A DNA stretch of 64,000 nt from Gracilimonas mengyeensis (lineage in GTDB: Bacteria; Bacteroidota; Rhodothermia; Balneolales; Balneolaceae), in contig NZ_FXTP01000009.1 of NCBI RefSeq assembly GCF_900182705.1, forward strand, positions 1-64,000. Direction: 5' to 3'. Positions 49,224 to 57,536 of the stretch are shown piece after piece (positions within the stretch are counted from its first letter, which is position 1; each line of letters begins with the position of its first letter). Position numbers and translations under genes: made by a program. The notes beneath the pieces were generated by a model, which ran no database searches, had not been told where the DNA came from, and saw only the letters and a program-made list of their open reading frames with translations.

Positions 49224-49807
49224 GGTGTTTAAGTTTGAAATGGTTATATGTGTTGTAATTAAAATGATGGTATCAAGAAGAAATTTGGCAGGTATATGGT
49301 GTTGGATAAAGGGTGCATCATAATTATGATATCCCTGATAATTGTCATAAAGATTTAAAGTGGTTGTGGCATTTATAGTGTCCTTCAATACTGTAATGCC
49401 ATTAAATTCGAAAGGCTCAAAGCCCAAAAGTCCCATAACCAAAGCCAACGTATTAGTTCTACTTATTGATAATTTTCGTAAATCACTAATTTTAAAATGT
49501 AGTGATAGTTAAGTACAAGAGTATTTCAATGCCGTTTTGTTACAATTTTTTCTAAAATTTTATAATCTGGCAAAAACACAGTTATACTTAAGCATAAGAG
49601 TATTGAAACTCCTATTTGTTACACATTTAATCTAAATTTTAATATTCATAGCTGCCACTTCCTTTCCAAAAAGCATTAACAATTCAAAAAAAATAACTTA
49701 TTATTAACAGGTAAAATGAATCAGAACTAAATAGTTCGTTAGTATACCTTGTCTGTATTCGTATAAGGAGAATACAATTAAGGAATTGAAATTTTCAAAA
49801 ACTATAG
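49224..49807 (+). promoter_or_regulatory. Long divergent intergenic region with a duplicated ~60-bp block
   Basis: This 584-bp gap separates the lipoprotein operon from the ECF sigma gene. A block with TTAAG, AAGAGTATT, TTTGTTACA and TCTAAA-TTTTA occurs at about 49508-49567 and again at 49586-49648, offset by 79-80 bp. Both copies read toward the sigma gene. Each TTTGTTACA (49536-49544, 49616-49624) could be a -33/-35 element. No RNA or further gene is visible. Confidence 0.6.
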
Positions 49808-50377
49808 TTGGTTAGTTTGGCAAATAGAGTTGATTATTCAGAACTCGTAGAGGCACTCCAAAAGGGAGATGATGAGAAAGCCAGCGAGCTGTTATCGGAA
49901 GTAATACCACGTTTAGAGGATTATTTACGGGTTTCTCTCAAGGCTGATCGTAATGCAGCAAAGGAATGTGTGCAACAAGCTTTCCTGGATGTATTTGAGC
50001 AGATACGGAAGAATAATATCAAGAACAGCCAATATATCTACAGCTATTTGATCAAATCATGCAAACACGAGTTCTACCGATATAAAAAGCGACAGCATCG
50101 GTTTGATTACGATGACAGTGCTTTTACAGATATCTATGACCCCGAAGAGCAGTATGAAAATTTGCTGGATAAAGAGCGTCAGCGGATATTAGAAGAGTGT
50201 CTGGATGAATTAAGGGATGAGTCACGTGAATTTATCGAGTACTTTATTGACAAGCCATATGCAAGTACGCAAGAGGCTGTCGAGAAATTTGACATCTCAA
50301 ATGCGAACGTACGCACCCGTAAACATCGTATTTTGAGCCGTTTGCATCATTGCTACAAGCGAAAGTCAAATCAGTAG
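49808..50377 (+). CDS. ECF sigma factor
   Basis: A sigma-70 family factor of 189 aa. Region 2 includes YLRVSLKADRNAAKECVQQA with FLDVFEQIRKNN and the IYSYLIKSCKHEFYRYKK helix. Region 4 is ECLDELRDESREFIEYFIDK followed by TQEAVEKFDISNANVRTRKH. The frame opens after TAG 49805 and offers only TTG starts (49808, 49817), so translation is expected to be weak. No anti-sigma gene overlaps it; the anti-sigma-like TPR protein at 44.6 kb is the nearest candidate. It is divergent from the lipoprotein/CHAT operon, which it may control. Confidence 0.9.
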   Translation: MVSLANRVDYSELVEALQKGDDEKASELLSEVIPRLEDYLRVSLKADRNAAKECVQQAFLDVFEQIRKNNIKNSQYIYSYLIKSCKHEFYRYKKRQHRFDYDDSAFTDIYDPEEQYENLLDKERQRILEECLDELRDESREFIEYFIDKPYASTQEAVEKFDISNANVRTRKHRILSRLHHCYKRKSNQ

Positions 50378-50389
50378 GGTTATTCCTTC

Positions 50390-50998
50390 CTAGAAGTGAA
50401 TACGTAGGCCGCTGGCGGTAATTTCAAGCTGATCCGATATATTTATTAGGCCGTTGGTTAAAGGGCTGTGCAACAGATATAAGACCACATCGAATGCAAA
50501 TAAAAAGCCACCTTGCAAAAGCAAAGATTTTCCATACCCTATCAGTCGATTGGAATCTTTTCGCAAACCTCTTTCCCAGAGCCAGGCTCCCGTTGCCATG
50601 TAACCGATATCCAGGCCGGCATTAAAAAGCAGAATCTTATCTAAGCTTTGAAGCTGTTGTAAAGACTCAGAATAATTCCAGGATAATACATCGTTTTGTG
50701 CGATTTGATAGTAAGCAAAACCAGCAATTCCAAGATTAACAAGATTCCATGCGGCATTCATTTGGTGGAAATATCTGGGACTTTTCTCGCTCAAAAAATA
50801 CCCTGTTGATCCCGATAAAATATTCAACGTAGCCCAACTACCCAGTAAAATCATACCCTTTTTTTGAACTTGTTGTGATTTTTGTGCGTAAAAATCGGCC
50901 TCAAAAGGCATGTTTTGAGCGTGTAACAGCGTCGGTAATAAGGCCAATAAGAAGATTAAAAAAGCAATTGAGAGGTTTTGAAAAGGAGTGTAACACAC
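50390..50998 (-). CDS. DUF6992-like membrane protein
   Basis: A 202-aa protein. A signal-like hydrophobic N-terminus ends near LLHAQ. Several weak membrane segments follow (GMILLGSWATLNILSGSTGYF, LVNLGIAGFAYYQIA, LLLQGGFLFAFDVVLYLLH). This layout, with the repeated MILLGSWA and LLLQGGFL pattern, matches small Bacteroidetes membrane proteins named DUF6992. Function unknown. It lies 8 bp after pdeM in the same direction and may share its transcript. Confidence 0.72.
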   Translation of the reverse strand: MCYTPFQNLSIAFLIFLLALLPTLLHAQNMPFEADFYAQKSQQVQKKGMILLGSWATLNILSGSTGYFLSEKSPRYFHQMNAAWNLVNLGIAGFAYYQIAQNDVLSWNYSESLQQLQSLDKILLFNAGLDIGYMATGAWLWERGLRKDSNRLIGYGKSLLLQGGFLFAFDVVLYLLHSPLTNGLINISDQLEITASGLRIHF

Positions 50999-51006
50999 TT
51001 TTAGCC

Positions 51007-51675
51007 TTATCTAAATTTTGGAGATATTTTTACTATGCTATCTTCAACAATGGCAAACACGGTATCATTCTGTGCGGGGGAAATGTGATATGTTCCGGTA
51101 AAGGCTCCAAAGGCAGGAAGGATGGCTTGTTGGTTTCCAAAAAAGAAACAGGGGACATGCAAACTTTGCCGGCCTTTGCTTTTTAATTGAACAGCTGGAT
51201 GAATATGGCCCGAGATGGTGTAACTACCTTTATCTTGTTTTTCGGCTTCATCGTGTAAAAAAAGAAAAGGGCCGCATTGATAACGGTTTACACATTCAAG
51301 TTCCATCTTCTCGTACTCAAACCGTGTTAACAGGTCATGATTGCCAATGGTTAATATCATTGAAATGGAGGCATGCGATTTTCTCCAGTCACCAAATCGT
51401 TCTATTTCTTCATTGGGATCGCTGTGAAAAAGATCACCAAGAAATAAAATGGTTTTTGGACGAAGTTCTTCTACTAGTCCATTGAGCCTTTTAATATTGG
51501 ATTGATTTACGGTATCAGGTATGGCAATTCCGTTTTTGCGGAAATGAGCGGATTTACCCCAATGAACATCAGAGACGATCAGCATATCCTGTTCTTTCCA
51601 AAACATAGCCTTTTGTGGCAGAAGCAGCAGAGTTTGATCCTGAATACGTATTTTTTGGCTTTGATTTTGAGTCAT
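51007..51675 (-). CDS. pdeM: Ligase-associated DNA damage response endonuclease PdeM
   Basis: A 222-aa calcineurin-type metallophosphoesterase. Metal motifs are VSDVHWGKSAHFR, LGDLFHSD, GNHD in TIGNHDLLTRF, and SGHIHPAV. Length and motif spacing fit PdeM, which is found with an Lhr-like helicase, an ATP-dependent ligase and a beta-CASP exonuclease. Its start overlaps the helicase stop by 4 bp. Only helicase and PdeM are present here; the ligase and exonuclease must lie elsewhere or be absent. Confidence 0.93.
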   Translation of the reverse strand: MTQNQSQKIRIQDQTLLLLPQKAMFWKEQDMLIVSDVHWGKSAHFRKNGIAIPDTVNQSNIKRLNGLVEELRPKTILFLGDLFHSDPNEEIERFGDWRKSHASISMILTIGNHDLLTRFEYEKMELECVNRYQCGPFLFLHDEAEKQDKGSYTISGHIHPAVQLKSKGRQSLHVPCFFFGNQQAILPAFGAFTGTYHISPAQNDTVFAIVEDSIVKISPKFR

Positions 51676-54284
51676 TTGACGTGTTTCTCTAATTGAACCT
51701 GCATCTTTTTGATGCGATCAATCAATTTTTCTGAGCTTAGCTTTTCCCGAAGACGGTCTACCATAATTGGGAAAGCATAGGGCGTGAACCGTTCGGTTTC
51801 CTTAAAGATAATATCCTGTTCTGAGATCTTTTTTAAAGCTTTACTCAAACGGACTTCATCCAGCTGATAACTTAATACTTCATCAAAAGCTTGTTGAAGT
51901 AGTAAATGGTCGGGTTCATATTCCATAAACACTTCGAAGAATAAACCGCTTGACATCTGCAGGTGCCGGTTGGTTTTGGCCTGACCGGGAAAGCCCTGGA
52001 ATACCAAGCCTGCGATTTGGCAAATTTCCCGAAACCGGCGTTTTGCTAACTCTGCACTGTTGATGCTGGCCATAATATCCTCAACCAGGTTTTTTGAGGA
52101 AAATAAATCATTACCCAAGGCTTCTTTAATGGGGATATCTTTATCAGAGAGTAATTCAAAGCCATAATCATTCATAGCAATGGAGAAGGTTATGGGCGTC
52201 ATTTCAGAGATTCTGTGTGCAATCAACGCAGACATCCCCTCATGCACATAACGACCTTCAAAGGGAAAAAAGAAAACGTGACATCCTTCCCGGGAAAATG
52301 ATTTTTCAATCAAGAATTGATTTTCATCCGGTAAGATAGACCAATCGCGCTGGATACTAAACAGAGGTTCAAGCGTTTTCAGCTCAATGTCTTCAGCATT
52401 GCCGGCTACGGCTTGGTGCATCTTCTTGCGTAAGATGTGCGTCATATTCGAAGATAGGGACATCCGTCCGCCCATATACGCCGGTACTATGGAAGAGGCT
52501 CCTTTTGCCCGGCGAACATACACCGTCATATCTTTGATCTTAACCAGTTCAAGGTTGCGCCCCGCAAACCAAAAGGTATCGCCGGTATTCAGTTGCGCGA
52601 TAAACCACTCTTCTACACTTCCTAAAGACTTTCCACTCATATATTTCACCCGTAGCATAGCGTCACTGGAAATGGTGCCAATACTCATTCGATGGCGACG
52701 GGCAATTTTACGGCTGGTGACTTTATGAAGTCCGTCCTCATCCATCTCCACTTTGGAATATTCATTGTAACTGCTCAGCGATTTTCCGCCTGAAGTAATG
52801 AACTGAAGGATTTGCTTCCATTCTTTTTGTGAAAGTGTTTGATAGGCAAAAGTGTTTTTTACTTCTTCAAAAATTTCATCCGGAAGAAAACCATCTGAGA
52901 CGGCAAGTGTCACCAAATACTGGATCAGAACATCATAGGGTTTTAGGATAGGATCCCGGCTTTCCATTTCTTCTTCAGAAACCTCTATAGCTGAACGCAG
53001 AGCGGCGGCCTCTACCAATTCCAGGGCATGGGTGGGTACAAAGTAAATAGAGCTCGTAGAGCCGGGTTGATGACCGCTACGACCGGCCCGCTGCATGAAA
53101 CGGGCTACTCCTTTAGGACTTCCAATTTGGATCACGGTTTCTACAGGGGTAAAGTCTACTCCCAAATCCAGGCTGGAGGTACATACTACGGCTTTTAGTA
53201 TTCCATCATGCAGCGAAGCTTCCACCCAGTCGCGTACTTTCCGATCCAATGAACCATGATGAATAGCGATAGTGCCCGCTAAATCAGGATTGGCTTCCAG
53301 CAGGTTTTGGAACCAGATTTCAGATTGGGCACGGGTATTGGTAAAGATAAGCGTAGATCGGCTTTTCTCAATTATAGGTAAAATTTTGGGTAGTAATTTC
53401 AGCCCCAAGTGACCATGCCAGGGAAAGTTTTCCATTTCATCAGGGAGAATGGATTCAGCTTTAATGTTCTTTTTTACATTAGCTTTGATGATTTTTCGGT
53501 TTTTCTGTGGCTCAGGCCCGGTCAAAACATCCAGAGCCTCATCCAGATTTCCAATGGTGGCTGAAATTCCCCAAACTGCTAAATCGGGTCGTAATCCCCT
53601 CAACCGTGAAAGAGCCAGCTCTGTTTGTATCCCCCGTTTAGAGCCCAACAGTTCATGCCATTCATCAACAATTACAGCATCCAGATTTTTGAAGTGCCGT
53701 TCATAGTTTTTTTGAGCAAACAAAATATGGACGCTTTCCGGCGTAGTGATGAGCACTTCCGGCATCTTCCGGTTCTGCTTTTGTTTGATGGATTGAGAGA
53801 CATCGCCGGTTCTTCGGCCGATCTCCCATGGAATATCCATCTCATCTACCGATTGCTGTAGTGCCTTTTGGATATCTTTTGCCAAGGCCCTTAGCGGAGT
53901 TATCCAAAGAACTTTTAACCCGTTTTTTGTCGTTTCCTGGTAGTTGTCGGGATGCTTATTTATCCATTTTATCAGGTTGGGCATCCAGAGCGCAAATGTT
54001 TTTCCGCTACCGGTAGGAGCATTCAAAAGCCCGTTTTTCCCCGACAAAAAAGCATCCCAAACCTCCTGTTGAAAAGGAAAGATGTCCCAGTCTTTAGAGG
54101 CAAACCATTCTGAAATACGTTGATGACCTTTGGTAGACAAGTGCAAAAAATTCGGGGTGATAAGTTGTTCAGCAATGGTAAAAAAATTGCCGGCTAAAAA
54201 GTTCAAAGAATTAGGTAGAGTTCCCTCATCAAATGAAATATCTGATGTATTTAAAGAGCGTGCCAGAAAAATAGAGTTGTGCAA
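51672..54284 (-). CDS. Ligase-associated DEXH-box helicase (Lhr-like)
   Basis: An 870-aa SF2 helicase. Walker A is NAPTGSGKTFALW, the Walker B/DExH box is VIVDEWHELLG, motif III lies in WGISATIGN, motif IV is FTNTRAQSE and motif VI is QRAGRSGHQ. A DUF/winged-helix C-terminal half is typical of the Lhr-core group. The first ~50 residues before GHQRISEWFASKDWDIFPFQ have no counterpart in the usual family start, so a later TTG (in LHLSTKG) could be the true start. First gene of the helicase-pdeM operon. Role: DNA repair with PdeM and a ligase. Confidence 0.93.
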   Translation of the reverse strand: MHNSIFLARSLNTSDISFDEGTLPNSLNFLAGNFFTIAEQLITPNFLHLSTKGHQRISEWFASKDWDIFPFQQEVWDAFLSGKNGLLNAPTGSGKTFALWMPNLIKWINKHPDNYQETTKNGLKVLWITPLRALAKDIQKALQQSVDEMDIPWEIGRRTGDVSQSIKQKQNRKMPEVLITTPESVHILFAQKNYERHFKNLDAVIVDEWHELLGSKRGIQTELALSRLRGLRPDLAVWGISATIGNLDEALDVLTGPEPQKNRKIIKANVKKNIKAESILPDEMENFPWHGHLGLKLLPKILPIIEKSRSTLIFTNTRAQSEIWFQNLLEANPDLAGTIAIHHGSLDRKVRDWVEASLHDGILKAVVCTSSLDLGVDFTPVETVIQIGSPKGVARFMQRAGRSGHQPGSTSSIYFVPTHALELVEAAALRSAIEVSEEEMESRDPILKPYDVLIQYLVTLAVSDGFLPDEIFEEVKNTFAYQTLSQKEWKQILQFITSGGKSLSSYNEYSKVEMDEDGLHKVTSRKIARRHRMSIGTISSDAMLRVKYMSGKSLGSVEEWFIAQLNTGDTFWFAGRNLELVKIKDMTVYVRRAKGASSIVPAYMGGRMSLSSNMTHILRKKMHQAVAGNAEDIELKTLEPLFSIQRDWSILPDENQFLIEKSFSREGCHVFFFPFEGRYVHEGMSALIAHRISEMTPITFSIAMNDYGFELLSDKDIPIKEALGNDLFSSKNLVEDIMASINSAELAKRRFREICQIAGLVFQGFPGQAKTNRHLQMSSGLFFEVFMEYEPDHLLLQQAFDEVLSYQLDEVRLSKALKKISEQDIIFKETERFTPYAFPIMVDRLREKLSSEKLIDRIKKMQVQLEKHVK

Positions 54285-54425
54285 TTCAGGTATGGAATAA
54301 GTGAGAGATTGAACCTCGGCAAAAACCTTTTACAGCATTAATCGCATAAAAAAGCGTTTCCACTTGATTCTCCGCTAAAAAAATCCCAACATCACCTAAA
54401 ATTTCTAATCATTTAAAAATCAACT

Positions 54426-56324
54426 ATGTGGTTAAATATTAAATCCTTTGAGGAATACCAGCAGACATTCAGGGAAAGCGAAAAAGATCGCTTACGGTTT
54501 TGGGAACATGAAGCGGGAACATTTTATTGGCGCAAACGATGGGAGAATACCCAATCCGGCAGTTTCGAAGATGCGAACATAAAGTGGTTTGAAGGCGGCA
54601 AACTCAATATCACCGAAAATGCTTTGGACCGCCATCTGAATACCATTGGGAACAAGACCGCTTTTATTTTTGAACCTAATCACCCGGATTCATTTCGCCG
54701 GACTATCACCTATAAACAATTGCACGAAGACGTATGCCGCTTTGCTAATGTCTTGGAAAGTAAAGGCATCAAAAAAGGCGATCGCGTGGTTATTTATATG
54801 GCCATGACGCCTGAACTGGTCATCTCAGCTCTGGCATGCGCTCGAATTGGAGCGGTGCATTCTATTGTTTTTGCAGGATTTTCAGCCCAGGCACTTTCTG
54901 AACGTATCAATGATTGCGATGCCAAAATGTTGATTACCAATGACGGACTCCGTCGTGGCGACAAGCACGTTCCCTTAAAAGATATTTCAGATGAAGCTCT
55001 GGAAAGCAGCCCTTCAGTAGAAAGCGTTATTGTTTGCCAGCGCACCAACCGTGATATCGACTGGAAAGAAGGGCGTGATGAATGGTGGCATATGCTCATT
55101 CGGAATGCGTCCAAAGATCACGAGGCGGTAGAGATGGATGCGGAAGATCCGTTGTTCATTCTTTATACGTCCGGTTCAACAGGCAAACCCAAAGGCGTTG
55201 TGCACACCTGTGGAGGGTACATGGTGTATACGAGCTATTCATTCAGACAGGTGTTCCAGGTAGGAGCCGATGATGTCTACTGGTGTACGGCCGATGCCGG
55301 ATGGATTACCGGGCACAGTTATATCATCTATGGTCCATTATTCAACGGCGCTACCGGTATCATCTTTGAAGGAACGCCAACCTATCCGGATGCCGGCAGA
55401 CTTTGGGAGGTAGTAGAGAAATATAAAGTAACGCACTTCTATACCGCACCAACGGCCATTAGAGCGCTCATGTCTTATGATCTGGACTATGTGAAAAAGT
55501 ATGATTTAAGCTCGCTGAAAGTGCTAGGTACGGTGGGGGAGCCCATTAACGAAGAGGCTTGGCACTGGTATCACGATCACATCGGCGGAGGCAAATGTCC
55601 TATTGTGGATACTTGGTGGCAGACGGAAACGGGCGGCATTATGATATCCCCAATGGCGGGTATCACCCCAACCAAACCCGGTTATGCTACCTTACCGTTG
55701 CCTGGCGTGTTTCCAACACTGATGGATGAGAATGGAGATGAAATTGAAGGCAATGCCGTGGAGGGGAACCTTTGTATTAAGCATCCGTGGCCCGGTATTG
55801 CCAGAACCGTGTATGGAGATCATGACCGGTACATTCAAACCTATCTGAGTACCTATGAAGGATACTATTTTACCGGTGACGGCTGTAAGCGGGATGAAGA
55901 CGGCTACTATCGTATTACGGGTAGAGTAGATGATGTGCTTAATGTTTCCGGCCACCGACTGGGTACGGCGGAGATTGAAAACGCACTTGATGAGCATCCC
56001 AAAGTAGTGGAGACTGCTGTAGTGGGCTATCCACACGATGTGAAAGGACAGGGTGTTTACGCTTTTATGATTTGTGATGAAGAAATCAAAGATCCAGAAG
56101 AGTTCAAAAAGGAACTGCTGAATTTGGTGACGAAGATTATCAGTCCGATTGCCAAGCCGGACAAAATCCAGATTGTAAGTGGATTGCCCAAAACCAGGTC
56201 AGGAAAAATTATGCGTCGTATTCTTCGCAAAGTTGCTGCTGAAGACCTCGATAATCTTGGTGATACCTCTACCTTGTTAGATCCAAGTGTAGTAGAGGAT
56301 ATCAAGAATGGGAAAGCGTATTAA
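54426..56324 (+). CDS. acs: Acetyl-CoA synthetase
   Basis: A 632-aa AMP-forming acetate--CoA ligase. The phosphate loop is LYTSGSTGKPKGVVH. The acetate/AMP site includes DTWWQTETGG and GYYFTGDGCKRDEDGYY, and the C-terminal lysine is in PKTRSGKIMRRILRKVA. In other bacteria that Lys is acetylated to switch the enzyme off. Length is slightly below E. coli Acs (652 aa), without visible loss of a domain. It stands alone with its own terminator and likely feeds acetate into the TCA cycle. Confidence 0.96.
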   Translation: MWLNIKSFEEYQQTFRESEKDRLRFWEHEAGTFYWRKRWENTQSGSFEDANIKWFEGGKLNITENALDRHLNTIGNKTAFIFEPNHPDSFRRTITYKQLHEDVCRFANVLESKGIKKGDRVVIYMAMTPELVISALACARIGAVHSIVFAGFSAQALSERINDCDAKMLITNDGLRRGDKHVPLKDISDEALESSPSVESVIVCQRTNRDIDWKEGRDEWWHMLIRNASKDHEAVEMDAEDPLFILYTSGSTGKPKGVVHTCGGYMVYTSYSFRQVFQVGADDVYWCTADAGWITGHSYIIYGPLFNGATGIIFEGTPTYPDAGRLWEVVEKYKVTHFYTAPTAIRALMSYDLDYVKKYDLSSLKVLGTVGEPINEEAWHWYHDHIGGGKCPIVDTWWQTETGGIMISPMAGITPTKPGYATLPLPGVFPTLMDENGDEIEGNAVEGNLCIKHPWPGIARTVYGDHDRYIQTYLSTYEGYYFTGDGCKRDEDGYYRITGRVDDVLNVSGHRLGTAEIENALDEHPKVVETAVVGYPHDVKGQGVYAFMICDEEIKDPEEFKKELLNLVTKIISPIAKPDKIQIVSGLPKTRSGKIMRRILRKVAAEDLDNLGDTSTLLDPSVVEDIKNGKAY

Positions 56325-56357
56325 TTAATCTGCAATCACAATTTCTCCAGAAAACAA

Positions 56358-56388
56358 AACCCCGTGTCTAAATGGCCGGGGTTTTTTA
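56358..56388 (+). terminator. Rho-independent terminator after acs
   Basis: A 7-bp stem AACCCCG (56358-56364) with CGGGGTT (56377-56383) ends in a T run, 34 bp after the stop codon. Confidence 0.92.
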
Positions 56389-56403
56389 TTGGTGATATTT
56401 TTT

Positions 56404-56424
56404 GTGCTATGTGCTATGTGCTAT
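56404..56424. repeat. Short heptanucleotide repeat
   Basis: Three exact copies of GTGCTAT lie just past the acs terminator. It is the second of three heptamer-repeat sites in the window, each with a different word. The rest of the gap to 56551 shows only a small AATCAC/GTGATT hairpin near 56516-56534. Confidence 0.85.
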
Positions 56425-56551
56425 AAAGGGATAAGCTCTGGATAAGCGCTATCATCAGCATAAGATAAAGCCCTGTGAAAATAAGCCGAGATGAGTTTAA
56501 GCCCTAGTGGGACGAAATCACTCTACTCGTGATTAGTAGCAGTTAAAAAAA

Positions 56552-57460
56552 TCAAAAAGAGATAAACCGGTCAATGAATACCGCAATCCAAACCAGCGGG
56601 AGGTAGGCAATGGAGGCAAACATCATTTCCTTGGCATTTTGTTTGGTTCGGTTCAATCCAAACTTGATAGTGTAGGCTAAAAATCCACCAGCTACTAAGA
56701 AACCACCAATCAGAAAGGTTAATCCGGAAATTTCAAGCTGATATAAAGCCAAGCTTACAGGAAATAAGCCCAATACACAGATCAATGAAAAGAGGGTGGT
56801 TTTGTAACCCTTTTCATCACGTTTAGGAAGCATCTTAAAGCCGGCACTGGAGTAATCATCCTTACAAAGCCACGCGATAGAAAGCACGTGTGGAACTTGC
56901 CATAAAAACATGATGCCAAACAGCAGCCACATGCCGGGATCAGATACATTACCCGTAGCCGCAGCCCAGCCGCCTACCGGAGGCAAAGCACCAGGAATGG
57001 CACCGATGGCTATGTTAGCAGCCGATACCCGTTTCATTGGGGTATATGCAGCCAGGTATATCAGAGTAGTGAAAAAAGAAACCGCTCCTGCTACTGGATT
57101 AACCATCAGGATCAGATAAAACAAGCCGGAGAAAATCAGCGTTAGCGAAAAAATCATTCCGTTTCTGGAGCCGATACGTTGATCGGGGAGCGGACGCTTG
57201 GATGTGCGTTTCATCATGCCGTCCAGCTTGCGTTCCATAAACTGGTTATGGGCTCCGGTTCCGGCCGCAATCATCCAGGTGCCAAGGAGTGCGTGAATGA
57301 GCGTAATAAAATTTATGTTAGCACCACTGCCTAAAATAAAACCTACCAACATACTCACCAGAACCGACATGGTAATTCCCGGTTTGGTTAGTTGGTAGTA
57401 ATCGGCAACAACGCTAGAAAAAGTTCTCTTGATGAGAATGTTATCTTCTGCTGATTTCAT
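56552..57460 (-). CDS. ctaB: Protoheme IX farnesyltransferase (heme O synthase)
   Basis: A 302-aa inner-membrane UbiA-family prenyltransferase that adds farnesyl to heme B. The first Asp-rich/N motif is in GTGAHNQFMERKLDGMMKRTSKRPLP, with later conserved blocks TPMKRVSAANIAIGAIPGALPPVGGWA and WQVPHVLSIAWLCKDDYSSAGF. About nine membrane helices are visible. The start is 76 bp from that of ctaA on the other strand. Together they make heme A for an aa3-type cytochrome oxidase, whose genes lie outside this window. Confidence 0.95.
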   Translation of the reverse strand: MKSAEDNILIKRTFSSVVADYYQLTKPGITMSVLVSMLVGFILGSGANINFITLIHALLGTWMIAAGTGAHNQFMERKLDGMMKRTSKRPLPDQRIGSRNGMIFSLTLIFSGLFYLILMVNPVAGAVSFFTTLIYLAAYTPMKRVSAANIAIGAIPGALPPVGGWAAATGNVSDPGMWLLFGIMFLWQVPHVLSIAWLCKDDYSSAGFKMLPKRDEKGYKTTLFSLICVLGLFPVSLALYQLEISGLTFLIGGFLVAGGFLAYTIKFGLNRTKQNAKEMMFASIAYLPLVWIAVFIDRFISF

Positions 57461-57536
57461 GTAAATTTGATATCGTAGAATTGCTTAGGCAGAATTTAAT
57501 TTAACCATTATTCCCCATATTTGACAGCTTTTTAAC

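Noticed and set aside
49224-49448. Upstream extension of lipoprotein copy B by 75 codons
   Set aside because: The signal peptide begins at 49223, copy A has no such extension, and the added part looks like translated AT-rich spacer.
51007-54284. Helicase plus nuclease as an anti-phage system
   Set aside because: Motifs and order match the known ligase-associated DNA repair pair, so no defence role is needed.
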